Positions 23,450-34,773 are shown, counted from the first letter of the stretch. The stretch: DNA of 64,000 nt from Pollenia angustigena (GCA_930367215.1 OV884056.1:248275127-248339126), one strand, 5' to 3'. A program made the numbers and translations. Notes: a model not told the origin generated them from the letters alone.

Positions 23450-24773
23450 CAGCGTTGCCAGAAGATTTGGAAGGAAAATCTACTTTTGGCGAAAAAATCT
23501 TATTTTGAAGAGAAAAATCTTAAAATTTTTTATAACAAGGGCGAAAAAGTAAAAATTATTAATTTTTTAAAAGAAACTTCTTTTTATTATGGATAATTAT
23601 ATATATAATAATTAGATTGTAGGTTTAAAATTGTGTTTTTAGTTATATTTTCCCAAAAAAAAAAATACATTTGAAATGCATTTAATTTCTAATTGAAATC
23701 GAAAACGTAAAACGAAAGCATTTTAATAGTTGTTTTTCAATAAGATTTATGTAATAAAAAAACTTTATGACAATTATTACACAAATAATGCTCTATTAAA
23801 TAGAATTGTTTAACAAAAATTGTAAAAATTAGATTAAAAGTATAATAAAAAGAACTGCTAAATTCTTTCGTTTTACGTTTTCGATTTCCATGACACCCCT
23901 GTATATAAAGAAGTTTCATCGAAAGTAATTAAATTCTAATAATAGAGATGTATAAATTTTGGGCAAAAAAATTAAGTTAAAATATTTAAGTTTGGGAGCT
24001 ATGAAGCTCATACACCATATGAAATCGAATATGTAGTCTTTAATTTTGCACATTGCTTTTTCGCATCTACCACACATTTGATTCAATCTTGATTCATTCA
24101 ATTCAGAACATATCATTTATAGAATTCACGTTGTTTTTTTTTTTTTTGATATTTTGTGCTATTTGAAAAAGAGAGAGTTTTACATAAAAATAGAATTTCA
24201 GCGCACTAGTTTGCTCCAATAGAATCCAAATTAGTTTCATTCGATTCAGCACGTATCATTAATACGCCCCTGTTTTTTGTTATATTTGAAAAATATTGCA
24301 AGGAAAACACAAATTTGGTCTGGCCAGACCAAGACGGTAATCCTAGGGTTAAGTTCCATTAGTTTAACCTTTAGGTACTAAATACATGAACTTTTTTGTT
24401 CTTAAATAAATTAATCTTTATAAATATACATATTTTCTTATCACAAATAATTGTTTTTCATCAATATTCCCAAAATGAACAACCGCGAATCTATGATGCT
24501 TTTTTAATGTTTTGATGCCCTTATTGATGCATTTTATTACAACAGTACAAGTGTGCAATACCAATAGACAACAATCTGATATAAAACCTCATTGTTTTAA
24601 AAATTTACTGTTTAAAAAACTGTAAAAGAATTATGTATGTTGTACAAACGTAAAGTTAAAAATCTTTATTTCTAAAAATAAAAAATCTTAATTTAAAAAA
24701 AAAAATCTTCAAATCTTATTTTGTTCAAAAAATCTTCAAAAAAAAAGATAAAATCTTAATTCTGGCAACGCTG
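23450..24773. mobile_element. hAT-type non-autonomous element with perfect 8 bp duplication
   Basis: Ends CAGCGTTGCCAGAA and TTCTGGCAACGCTG are inverted repeats. ATTTTGAT is present at 23442-23449 and again at 24774-24781. The 8 bp duplication and CAG(N)GTTGCCA end are hAT hallmarks. The 1324 bp interior is AT-rich with no transposase and contains a nested MITE (23690-23899). Confidence 0.85.
23690..23899. mobile_element. MITE with GAAATCGAAAACGTAAAACG ends, copy 2
   Basis: gaaatcgaaaacgtaaaacg at the left and cgttttacgttttcgatttc at the right, followed by catgacacccc. Same family as 3613-3827. It is nested in a hAT-type element. Confidence 0.7.
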
Positions 24774-24781
24774 ATTTTGAT

Positions 24782-25369
24782 TCTTCTTTTCACACACTCT
24801 CTCTCTCTCTCTCTCTCGTCTATAAGCTGTAAACTTGGGCATACAAATTGGCATTGTGTAATCAAACTATTTACCAACCTCTATTTGAAATTTTTGTAAT
24901 ATTGATTTCTAACATCATTAAGTATTCGAAAAATATAAAAAAATAACTGTAAATAATAAAATAAATTGAAAAATTATTTAAATCTTGTTAGGTTTTTACG
25001 TTTTGTATAGAAATATAGGGTGGGCTGTTACAGTAAAATAAAAGAAATTTATAAAGGCCTGTTACAATTTGTTAAAAGCTCAAAACACAGTATGTCTTAT
25101 ATCAAAAACGGACTGTTTGTTATTACTTAAGATACATTTGTTTAAATTTTAAAAATAAAATATAAAAATAAACTACACTGGCTTTCGCTTAACATTTGGA
25201 AATACATAATTAGAAAAAAATACACATTCACGCAAACACACGTAAAAATAATAATAATTAAAAAAAAAAATCAAAATAAAAACTATACTAAACATAATTT
25301 TTCTAAGCACATAAAAATAGAAAAAAATATTTAAGTAATTTTTTTAAAAGTTTTAAAATTTCAATTTTC
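24782..25369 (-). other. 3' flank and probable 3' UTR of cindr
   Basis: AT-rich sequence following the cindr stop codon. It starts downstream of a hAT element and a CT microsatellite. No canonical AATAAA was seen on the minus strand close to the stop, so the polyadenylation site is not placed. Confidence 0.4.
24788..24818. repeat. (CT)n microsatellite
   Basis: An uninterrupted run of about 12 CT units after cacaca. Confidence 0.9.
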
Positions 25370-26679
25370 TTAAACTTGTGTAACGCACTGTGCATATTTA
25401 TCCAATTCAGCACGTAAGACTTTATTGCGATCCGTTTCTTCCCGTAATGAGCGTACAAGTTCATCGATTGTACGCTGTTGAGCATGGACCAGCAATTCCA
25501 ATTTATCCACTCGTGTCTCCAATTCAGCAAGTTTATGCGAACCCGTCGAGGGGGCACCACCACCATTATTAAGCAGATGATTAGATTTGGCAACTGTAGA
25601 TGATTGGGTAGTAGTCGAAGTACTATTGTGCAAATTAATGCTCGAGCCTTCAGCTGGAGAGGCAGAGTTGTTTGTGGTCGAAGTGCTGGTTGCTGTTGGG
25701 TTTGCTTTAAGTATATTACGTGTTGCCGCCATGGAGGGGGAAGTACTACGATTTCGTATTGAGAGACTATTTGGTCTTGCTCTGACGTCGTCTACCACAT
25801 GGCTCGAGGAGCTATTGCTATTAACGGAGGTATTAGTTGTAGCCGACAACGAATCATTGGCAATTTTAGCACTTAAACTTTTAGTCATGGCTTCCGTTAG
25901 TGTCTTAGCGGCGGTATTGTGGCTAGTGTTATTACTGCTACTACTAGTACTACTGCTACTTTCTACTATCATTGATTGTTGCATAATGCTGGTAGATGAA
26001 ACCGACGATGATTGCACTTTTGTCGCGTTGGTCGCCGAGGAAGAGGAGGTGGTAGTATTGTTTGTGGCTTGCATTGAACTGGTCACTTGTGAAGAGGAAT
26101 TATTTGTTATTTTAATTTCATCTGTAAATAATTTCGAACTTCTGTCACTCATAGCGGCTGTGTTCGAGCCATCACCTGACACATTGGGCGAGGTTTTCTT
26201 TTTAACCTGTGATGCTTTCAGTTCTTCCATCCAGGGTGCTTTCTTCTTTTCCCACTCCCTTGGTTTTGGTTTGGCTAATTGCTCTTCACCCGTTGAATTA
26301 TCATCCGACTTTAATTGATCATCACCACTTTGTGTTGTATCACTGCCATTGTCATTGCCGTTGACATAAAGTGAGTTATTATTGCTTTCACCGATTGCAT
26401 TTATGGCTGCCGAAGGGGGTCTTCGTTTCGGCGCTTTAACGCGTCCAGCGCGCATATCTGGTAATATTGAACCGCGTTCAACGCGATCGAAATCTGTATC
26501 TTCAACGGCAATAGTGGCTGCCCTTCTCATTACAACACCACCCCCACTTCCAGAATCGGCAATAGAGCTGGGCGATAATTTACTGCTGCTTACACCATCG
26601 GCGTAGTCGTGTGATGCTGCGGTGGTTAATTTGTTTTCAACATTTTTAACTTTTTGTTTAATGCCCGACAAGATGTTGC
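25370..26679 (-). CDS. cindr: cindr (CIN85/CD2AP homologue), last coding exon
   Basis: Terminal coding exon of an adaptor protein that in flies links membrane and signalling proteins to actin capping protein and endocytosis. The acceptor is ctgctttccag followed by GCAACATC at 26679, and the TAA stop is at 25372-25370. The exon gives 435 residues. Near its start is SILPDMRAGRVKAPKRRPP (about residues 284-302 of the 649-residue form). It fits the capping-protein-interaction consensus L-x-H-x-T-x-x-R-P-K-x6-P in spacing, with D, R and V replacing H, T and P. A basic aromatic segment (KPREWEKKKAPWMEELKASQ, about 350-369) follows, then a long Ser/Thr/Asn-rich linker. The last 55 residues form a heptad-rich coiled coil (LAELETRVDKLELLVHAQQ onward), as in CIN85/CD2AP. 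The exon has clear coding character against AT-rich flanks. The name rests on this architecture and on remembered similarity to Drosophila cindr, not on a search. Confidence 0.8.
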
Positions 26680-27015
26680 CTGGAAAGCAGTAAAGAGAAA
26701 TGTTATTTGAATTTTAAGAAATATTATGAATGATTTTAATTTTAAATCAGGGTTAAGTTCATCAAATTAAATTTTCATTAAATTATTTTAATCAAGGAAG
26801 GAATTTTACTAAATGAAATGAATTAAAATTTAAAAAAAATTTTACTTGGCTGAATCGGGGCTTGAACTCGGGTCGAATTTATATGTTTCGAGAACAAACA
26901 TGTTCTCATCATCAGAATATTAAGAATATATTTTTCAATTCTAGATAAAAACCTGTTTTGTTCCACTGTAAAAATAATAGACGAAAATATAGCATTAATT
27001 AATTTTATTACTCAC
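26680..27015 (-). other. cindr intron between the last two coding exons
   Basis: Intron of 336 bp with GTGAGT donor and CAG acceptor. Most of it is AT-rich. Its middle holds a tRNA-like SINE relic, listed separately. Confidence 0.8.
26795..26930 (-). repeat. tRNA-derived SINE relic inside the small cindr intron
   Basis: The reverse strand reads CGAGTTCAAGCCCCGATTCA, a pol III B-box-like arm, followed by a tail ending in AGTAAAATTCCTT. The same tail (aaggaattttac, then aattaaaat on the plus strand) and a similar B-box arm occur at 49141-49241, so these are two copies of one family. The A-box half here is weak. Confidence 0.5.
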
Positions 27016-27615
27016 CAGTTATGCTTGTCACAGTGGTGGTTTTCTTAACAGGCACAGTTGGCTTTTTATTAAGTAATGGAGGCGGTGTTGTTTTTGTTTT
27101 CTCATCCATGTTCTCTACACTTTTGCGTAGCTCACTGGATGAGGAATTTGCGCTCATTGAAGTCGATGTAGTTCCTGTGGTGATATTATTACTACTAACC
27201 GACGACGATGTGATCGTTTTACTCTCCTGTTGTTGCTGTTGCAAATGCAATTGTTGTTTTTTAAGTGCCAAACGGGCGGCAACATCGGAGGCATTTGTTA
27301 AATCTAAATTTTTATTTTCCAAAGATTTACGCTGGGCAGCTACATTGCCCGTAGGCAAACCAGTTTCCGATAATATATCATTCAACGAGTCACGAGAACC
27401 AAAACTGTCTTTACGATTCGAACTTTGGGTGGATGATGAACTACCGGATTTTTTAACCATAGACTTGACACTGGTAGTCGATGTAGAGCCCGCTGTGGCT
27501 AAATTATTGTTGGTGGTCGTAGTGGTGGTGGCGTTATTAGTATTTGTTAATTTGGCAGTTGTTCTATGGGATTGTTGAGGTTGTGATTGTTGCTGTAGAT
27601 CATTTAATGGCGAAA
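27016..27615 (-). CDS. cindr: cindr, penultimate coding exon
   Basis: Exon of 600 bases on the minus strand. The acceptor is tttgtctttacag before TTTCGCCATT at 27615, and the donor is ATAACTG/GTGAGT at 27016. It begins with two bases of a split codon and ends with one (G). The next exon supplies GC, giving T-G-N-I-L-S-G-I-K-Q across the junction, so the two exons are phase-compatible over the 336 bp intron. The 199 full codons contain no stop. The product is low-complexity: Gln and Thr/Asn runs, then SRKDSFGSRDSLNDILSETG, then AAQRKSLENKNLDL, a short poly-Gln stretch, and a basic-proline end (TTPPPLLNKKPTVPVKKT) that could bind SH3 or 14-3-3 partners. It corresponds to the linker between the SH3 domains and the capping-protein motif in this family. 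No SH3 residues are present here. Confidence 0.8.
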
Positions 27616-28747
27616 CTGTAAAGACAAAAAGTAATTAGTGAATGTTTTTATTTTCTAATTTAAAACAAATTAAACTAACTCTTTAAAGCATGGAAAGGTT
27701 GGGAAGTTTTTTCTTTTAACTTAAATAACTTTAATTTGTTTGTTTCTTTTATTTTCTTTTTAATATTTGAGGGTAAAAACTAAAGCAAGCAAATTAACTT
27801 TTATATTTGGTTCAACAATTTTTTTTTTAATGGTTTACTATGCAAATTGAATGTATGTATGCTAAGAGGAGGAGTTGTAAATTATAACATTAGCTAATAT
27901 AAACTATTCTTTAAAAATTCTTTAACAAATTTTACCAATAAAAAATAACTAAACAAAATACTTTTTTAATACAAACTTTACTAAAAAAAAGCCATTACGT
28001 TCGCTGTTGTGCCGCTATCAAATTTATTTTTAATCTTTCTGCATAATTTTACTCTATTTTTTTTTATCGAAAACAAATACCAAAAAAAAAGAAAACCTTT
28101 TTTTATTTGTTATTTTTCTTTTGATATGAAAATAAAACTTTATTAATGTAATATTTTGTGTTATGAACTCATTGTCTGTATTCGAGTGACGGAATATTCT
28201 TGAATCCATGAATCACTTAACTTTATTCGTTTATTTGTGGAATTATTTATACAAATTTTTTATATATTTTGTATTTATTTGTTGATTAGACAATGTTGAA
28301 GAATTTTGAACAGGTTTAAAATCTTAATTTTAACATTTTTATAACCAAAGACTTTAAAATGATGCTGAACAATAAAAAAACTACTTGAAAACTTCATAAA
28401 GTTGTAGAAATGTTAGAATATTTTAATGCTTTAAAAAAAATATAATAATAGTACTACAATTTGAAATCAAAATCGTTAAAGAAAATTACTGTAAGCGTCC
28501 AAATAAAGTGTACAGCTTGTTTTCCAATATAAAAAGTGTTATGTCAGTTATAAAAAGTTAAATTTCTTATTTGCCAAATTTGATCAGACGTCAAACTTGC
28601 TGTCATCTGTGAAATTTACGTTGCTCCAAAAATTGATAAAAAAAAAACGTGATAAAAGGTAGAAATAAGAAATTCAACGGGGAAAAAAGTATCTATAGTG
28701 AAACGTGATAGGGTTGGCTTTTGTAAGACGTCCTAAAACAGATATAT

Positions 28748-29008
28748 CAGCCCAATAGTCGTTCGCTATTAACTCAACTAAACATCTGGGAACATTTGGA
28801 CAGACAAATTAGAAAAAAAAACATAAGCGGCACGCACTCTCTGAAGAAAATTCTGCAGGCCAAAATTGTCTACTTCGCTAACTTTAAAATGGGTGGAATC
28901 GATGCCAAAGAAACTAGAAGCCTTCCTAAAAGCAAAAAGAAATTAAACAAAGTATTAGCCACTACCCTTTTCTTAGTATGTATTTTAAAACTGTACACTT
29001 TTTTTTGA
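28748..29008 (+). pseudogene. C-terminal relic of a Tc1-like transposase
   Basis: The frame reads LNIWEHLDRQIRKKNISGTH, which matches the region after the catalytic glutamate in Tc1-type enzymes (ENLW-x-x-LDR-x-IR). It continues with a Lys-rich end resembling the R-RLEAVIKAKG tail, here SLPKSKKKLNKVLA. The amino-terminal two thirds, including the catalytic aspartates, are gone and the glutamate itself is not preserved. The position inside a Tc1-type terminal repeat pair supports the call. Confidence 0.55.
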
Positions 29009-29174
29009 CGCGTTAAAAACGGAGTAAATTTGTTTCTTTATTGTACTGTTTTTGTTGTTTTTGAAGTATTTCAAATTTTTTATTTTAAATTGTAATAACA
29101 TTGAGCAAAGTTTTGTAAATGATAATAAACTTCTAACAATTTGAGTTCTTTTTTACTAAAATAACACTTTTTAT

Positions 29175-30131
29175 CAGCGTTTAAAAAAAAAACTGCAGTC
29201 AAAGCAGAAAAACTGTCATTTCTTTCCCTTCTTCATTTGTCATTAGAAAAAACAAGTTAGAGTGCTATATTCGGCTGTGCCGAATCTTTGATACCCTCCA
29301 CCGACAGTTCGAATGTTTAAGGAGTAATATCTGTATGATGTTATTATTATCTTAAACTGTGACGATTTGTTATTAATTATTGTTTTAGGCGACTAAACTG
29401 TTTTCCGGTAGTAGGGTTTATATGGGGCCTAGGGTAAATTATGGACTGATCTTCACGAAATTTCACAGTATCATTTATAGTCCTATAAAACTTTGACGGG
29501 CCAAATTTTGTTACGCTAGCGTTATTTTTTACGGTTTTAGGCGTACTAAACTGTTTTCCGGGAGTAGTGTTTATAAGGGGCTTAGGGTAAATTATAGACG
29601 GATCTTCACGAAATTTAACAGCGTGATTTCCAGTCAAATAAAACAAATTTTTGCAAAATCTTATCTCATTCCGTGCCTTGTTCCAGAATTTATGTTATTT
29701 TTATGGTGGTGGTTCCACATTTTGATTCATAGCTCTGGTCCTTCTAAGCCGATTTTGCTGGGTTTCAATCCCAAACTGCTTAGGATAACTACAAGCAATT
29801 TGGCTCCAAGTTTGTTCATTTCTTTTGAGTTGGTCGAAAGTGAGCGTGTTTTCAACAGACGGACAGACAGACGGACATGGCTAAATCGACTTAGAATTAC
29901 TCAAGGACCCAGAATATATATACTTTATGGGGTCTGAGATGAATAATAAAAAAGTTTCACACGGAATGACAAACTTAATATACCCTCTTCACAACTAATT
30001 GTGGTGGAGGGTATAAAAACTGTTGATTTTACTTCGGATTCATTAAATGTATACATTCGCTGTCAAATGTAGAAACATTTTCGTTTTTTGTTCGACAGTT
30101 TTTGGTTTCGACTGCAGTTTTTTAAACCCTG
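29175..30131. mobile_element. CTGCAGTC-ended MITE, copy 1, split by a DINE-like element
   Basis: The left end cagcgtttaaaaaaaaaact then gcagtcaaag and the right end tttcgactgcagttttttaa then accctg are inverted. Removing 29251-30018 leaves a unit comparable to 32341-32550 and 41088-41247, each with a tcttcatttgtcat-like interior block. Confidence 0.7.
29251..30018. mobile_element. DINE-1/mini-me-like element, copy B1
   Basis: Head aacaagttagagtgctatat then tcggctgtgccgaatctttg, a TACCCTCCACC block matched by the end GGTGGAGGGTATAAAA, and a tract acggacagacagacggacat. It contains two units of a 152 bp repeat that is expanded at 33340-34370. No coding capacity; the conserved frames are the repeat read in translation. 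Confidence 0.65.
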
Positions 30132-30178
30132 CTTTTTATTTTGCAAAACCAGTTGTACACTTTATTTTGACGCTGACA

Positions 30179-31478
30179 CAGTGTTACCACCAGCAAGATT
30201 CAAAATTACACTTGAGATGAAGCAAAATTACCCGATTTAAATGAAATTACACCTGATATAAAATTTAAGTTTTATTTAATAAAAATACATTTACAAAGAA
30301 ACAAAAACACAACAAACTCATTAAAAAACAAGATCAATATTAGTCAAACTGTTAATTTTATTTAAATTAATAAAAAATAACATTAAAGACTTAAAAAATG
30401 TAATAAAACATAAAATAAAACTGCTAAAATAATGAGTTTAACTTCCACATTTGGTTGATATATCTTTGGAAGGTTTAAAATGTTCCTTGTCATTGCTTTA
30501 TCATGGATGCTTTTAAGCCCCATAGAGCTTACGGAAGGTTAGCTGTCAAACGAACTGTCATACTGTTTTCACTTTTTGATCAGGCATATCATCATTAATA
30601 GATTCATGCTTGAACAACGCCACCAAATTATCCAAATATACTTTGAAAATCAGCCATCGATTTTCGCAACTTAAAGGTGACTTCATGACTTAAATGGCAC
30701 AACTTTTTTTCACAAATGAAGGCGATGTGTTGGTTTAGAGAAAATAAACTGTTAATTAGACTTCAAGGCCGTACGATGTGACACTTATTGATTGTTTTCC
30801 GTAGGGTTGTGAAGTCAGTGGTTAATGCTGATAAACCAGCAACAATAGAGGTCAACATTGTTCATTTTATTCGAAAAAGAGAAACAAAATTGGACGTCTG
30901 CAATGCGTTTCGTCAAGGACAGGCGCGGTGTCTATATGTTTTAAATCAATTTCAAATGGTTATGCCGTGTATCAATCTGCGATTAAAATTATTTTTTTTT
31001 GTGTTGTCTACCATTTTAAGTTTCATGGTCTTAAAAAATACCCTTTAAATTAATAAAATTAATTATATGTTGCAATATTGGAAACATATCTTCCCCCAGG
31101 CAAGTTTTTAGTTTGAATAACTTTTTTCAATAAACTTCAGGTTCTAAATCACTATGACAACCATCTTTACCCAAATCTAAGTGTCCATCTTGCGACATTC
31201 ATTACCAAACATTTGAAAATATATGTTTGTTTAATAATTGAAGTCGTTTCTTAAAAAGAAACCGAGACTTTGGTTCAGAAGGATGTGCATTTCTTAGCAA
31301 AAATATTTAAAAAGGAATAAATGTCATCATTGAAATGGAATCTTGATTTTATTTGGGCATCTGAAGTAAAAATTTCAAATTATACCTAAATTACACCTAA
31401 GAGAAATTACCCACGCTCTACCCACGACCGTAAAAATTATACCAAATTCGGGTAATTACCCACAAAGTGGCAACACGG
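30179..31478. mobile_element. hAT-type element inserted in a Tc1-like terminal repeat
   Basis: Ends CAGTGTTACCACC and, reversed, CCGTGTTGCCACTTTG. CGCTGACA is duplicated exactly at 30171-30178 and 31479-31486. The interior is non-coding apart from a mariner relic near 30500-30700. Confidence 0.8.
30497..30720 (+). pseudogene. rosa-like mariner amino-terminal relic
   Basis: The frame LEQRHQIIQIYFENQPSIFA (about 30610-30670) matches the mariner amino-terminal helix-turn-helix region. Ahead of it, atagagcttacggaaggtta and gaactgtcatactg match the subterminal part of the copy at 45501-45928. The rest of the element is missing. Confidence 0.6.
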
Positions 31479-32007
31479 CGCTGACAGTATGTCAGTTGAA
31501 TGAAAACAATAGATCTGTTTCTTTACTTTTTGGGTAAAGTTCGTGAAAATGAGAGCAAGCATAAATTTCTCTCATAAAGAGACAAAATTACACAAAAGTA
31601 CGGGAACAGAAAAAACCAAATTTTAAGTACGAAATAAAAAGTCTTTGTTTTGATAGTTTTTACAAAACAATTAAAGTTTATGCCACTTTTGAAAAATTGT
31701 ATATTGTCTGCAGAAATAAACTAATTTTACCAAAAATTAAACCAAACCAACACTTTTACAATAACTAACATTATGGTTTTCTAATATTTCAAAATAAAAC
31801 TTTATATTTAAGTACATTATTTGACTCCTGAACACTTTTTCCAAAATTTGGTTCAAAATTTTTTGCTTTGCATTTCATTGTTTTGTTTATGTTTAACAGC
31901 TGTTTGACAATTTGCACGAAGAAAAAGTCTGGGCTGTTTCGTGCAAGAAGAAGAAGAAATTTATTCTCTCAAATCCGCTCTCATTTACACAAATTAAAAG
32001 TACGGGA

Positions 32008-32916
32008 CAGGGCTGTCAGATATGGCGATTTCTCGCCAAACGTGGCGATTTTAAAACGTATTTGGCGATGGGATTTTCCATTTGGCGACTGGCGACTTTT
32101 GTGGCGATTTTTGATATCACTGGCGATTTACTTGGCTATTTTTACCATTCATATTATTTCAGCGATTTTGAAATAAAAAATTTGCACTTTTGTTCACATA
32201 AGATGAGTTGGGCCTCTCCAGCTAAATATATATAAATATATACATACATACTTTAAAAAAAGTCTGGCTAATTTTTTTCACATGATTTTTGTTTTATTGT
32301 CATTTTAAGTGAATTTTATATTCAGTCACTATTTAATTCCAAGGTTTAAAAAACTGTAGTCGAAACCAAAACCTGTGAAGCAAAAACCGAAAATTTGTCA
32401 ACAATTTTTCGCTTTTTGATTTGGTGTGGCAGCGACTATTTACATTAAATGAATTACAAGTAAAAGCAAAATTTTTTTTTGACCAATGACAAATGAAGAA
32501 GTGGAAGAGATGGCAGTTTTTCAACTTCGACTGCAGTTTTTTAAACACTGCTTAAATCTAATAGTACGTATGCAGGCCAAAACACCAGTAATGAAATCGA
32601 TGAGCCTGAAGTGTACGATCTTATAGACTTGTGTGCTAAATTTTAGTTTTTTCAACTAAATAAATTTTCTCCATTTTATGTTAAAAAAAAAAAATAACAG
32701 TTACTAAGCAAAATTTACTTTCCGCGACTTTTTTGGTTTTTTCTCAGTTTTTGGCCATTTGTGACTGCAATATTATATCAGCTTTTTTTGTATGCAAAAT
32801 TTAATTAAAAAAACTAAAAAAGATTTCGAAAACTGAGCAAAATAGACGTTTGGCGATTTTTGGCGATTTCTGACATCCGGTTTGGCGATGGAGCTCAAAA
32901 AAATCTGACAACCCTG
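32008..32916. mobile_element. hAT-type element with GGCGATTT-rich ends
   Basis: Ends CAGGGCTGTCAGATATGGCG and, reversed, CAGGGTTGTCAGATTTTTTT. GTACGGGA is duplicated exactly at 32000-32007 and 32917-32924. The termini are rich in tggcgatttt direct repeats. No transposase. A CTGCAGTC MITE (32341-32550) is nested inside. Confidence 0.85.
32341..32550. mobile_element. CTGCAGTC-ended MITE, copy 2
   Basis: ggtttaaaaaactgtagtcg and cgactgcagttttttaaaca are inverted ends of a 210 bp non-coding element, nested in a hAT element. Confidence 0.75.
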
Positions 32917-33212
32917 GTACGGGAACGCTTTTCGTGCAAAGTAGAGTAAAGAAACAGAGCTAATAATACATTGTGTTCAAATACTTTCATTTGATTTTTC
33001 TTTAAAAGTTATTTAAATTAAGTAAACGAAATATTTTGTTTACAACATTTTTTATAAATATGTACATTAGGGTGGCAGCTATTGTATTAATATTGATGTC
33101 TCCCGGGCGGAATATTGTGCCACATGGTCTAAAACTGATGTGGAAAAAATTTCAGCCAAATCGGATAACTTTTACCCCTGCCCCTTTGAGGTCAAAGTTC
33201 AAATGATAAAAA

Positions 33213-34773
33213 AACAAGTAAGAGTGCTATATTCGGCTGTGCCGAATCTTTGATACCCTCCACCGACAGTTCGAATGTTTAAGGAGTAATATTTGTATGA
33301 TGTTATGATTATCTTAAACTGTGACGATTTGTTATTAATTATGGTTTAAGGCAACCAAACTGTTTTCCGGTAGAAGGGTTTATATGGGGCCTAGGGTAAA
33401 TTATGGACCTATCATCACGAAATTTCACAGCGTCATTTCTAGTCCTTTAAAACTGTGACGTACCAATTTCTGTTATGATAGCGTTATTAATTATGGTTTT
33501 AGGTGTACTGAACTGTTTTCCGGGAGTAGGGTTTCTATGGGGCCTAGAGTAAATTATGTACCGATCTTCACGAAATTTCACAGTATCATTTATAGTCCTA
33601 TAAAACTGTGACGAGCCAAAATTTGTTATGATTGCATTATTTTTTACGGTTTTAGGCGTACTAAACTGTTTTCCGGTAGTAGGGTTTATATGGAGCCCAA
33701 GGTAAATTATGGACCGATCGTCACGAAATTTCACAGTGTTATTTCTTGTCCTAAAAAACTGTGACGTACCAAATTTTGTTACGCTAGCGTTATTTTTTAC
33801 GGTTTTAGGCGTACTAAACTGTTTTCCGGGAGAAGGGTTTATATGGGGCCCAGGGTAAATTATGGACCGATCTTCAAGAAATTACACAGTTTTATTTCTT
33901 GTCCAATAAAACTTTGATGTACCAAATTTTGTTATGATAGCATTATTTTTTACGTTTTTAGGCGTACTAAGTTGTTTTCCGGGAGTAAAGTTTATATGGG
34001 GCCTATGGTAAATTATGAACCGATCTTCACGAAATTTCAAAGATTTATTTTTAGTTCTATAAAACTTCGATGTACCAAATTTTGTTATGATAGCATTATT
34101 TTTTACGTTTTTAGGCGTACTAAGTTGTTTTCCGGAAGTAGGTTTTATATGGGGCCTATGGTAAATTATGGACCGATCTTCACGAAACTTAACAGTTTAA
34201 TTTCTAGTCCTATGTAACTGTGACTTGCCAAAATTTGTAATGATAGCATTGTTAGTTAGGGTTTTAGGCTTAATATACTGTTTTCCGGGAGTAGGGCTTA
34301 TATGGGGCCTAGGGTAAATTATTGACGGATCTTCACGAAATTTCACAGCGTGATTTCCAATTGAATAAAACGAATTGCTGCGAAATCTTATATCATTCTG
34401 TGCATTTTTCCACCATTTATGTTAGTTTTTGTAACAAAATTATCAATTTTTTTTAGGTGGTGGTTCCACATTTTGATTCATAGCTCAGATCCTATTGAGC
34501 CGATTTTGCTGAATTTCAATCCCAAACTGCTTAGGATAACTACAAGCAATTTGACGCCAAGTTTGTTGATTTCTTTTGAGTTTTTCGAAAGTGAGCGTGT
34601 TTTCAACAGACGGACAGACGGACAGACGGACATGGCTAAATCGACTTAAAATTACTCAAGGACCCAGAATATATATACTTTATAGGGTCTGAGATGAATA
34701 GTAAAAAAGTTTCACACGGAATGACAAACTGAATATACCCTCTTCACAACTAATTGTGGTGGAGGGTATAAAA
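33213..34773. mobile_element. DINE-1/mini-me-like element, copy B2, with expanded tandem array
   Basis: Same head (aacaagtaagagtgctatat), same acggacagacggacagacgg tract and same ggtggagggtataaaa end as 29251-30018, but 1561 bp long because of an internal array. Confidence 0.7.
33340..34370. repeat. tandem array, seven units of about 152 bp
   Basis: Each unit contains actgttttccgg, gtttatatggggcctagggt, aaattatggaccgatcttca and cacgaaatttcacag. Units start near 33355, 33505, 33657, 33810, 33962, 34114 and 34268. The sister element at 29251 has two such units. Confidence 0.85.

Larger units (their letters stand above)
28487..31489 (+). mobile_element. Tc1-like element with long terminal repeats, carrying later insertions
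   Basis: The left end TACTGTAAGCGTCCAAATAA then agtgtacag matches the reverse of the right end (TACTGTCAGCGTCAAAATAA then agtgtacaa), which is split by the hAT element at 30179-31478. Flanking TA fits Tc1/mariner. A further end-like copy (ctgtacacttttttttgacg) lies at 28990-29010, suggesting an IR/DR arrangement. It contains a transposase relic and a MITE at 29175. Confidence 0.65.
31510..32963. mobile_element. inverted-repeat element containing a hAT insertion
   Basis: atagatctgtttctttactt on the left and gagtaaagaaacagagctaa on the right are mirror ends. ttcgtgaaaa and ttttcgtgca lie just inside. The hAT element at 32008-32916 is inserted near its right end. Confidence 0.5.

Noticed and set aside
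25587..26318. 243-residue plus-strand open frame opposite the last cindr exon
   Set aside because: It is the shadow of the Ser/Thr-rich coding exon on the other strand. The composition (Leu/Val-rich, no domain) and the splice-phase evidence favour the minus strand.
27021..27578. 185-residue plus-strand open frame opposite the penultimate cindr exon
   Set aside because: Shadow frame. The minus-strand frame has matching splice sites and continues in phase.
33447..34217. Repetitive proteins on both strands with TTGKQFSTPKTVKNNA-type or FSGSKVYMGPMVNYGPIF-type units
   Set aside because: They are translations of the 152 bp tandem DNA repeat in a DINE-like element; both strands give similar repeats, and the units drift in frame.
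33340..34370. CRISPR-like regular array
   Set aside because: Units are about 152 bp of continuous similarity with no distinct spacers, in a eukaryotic transposon.
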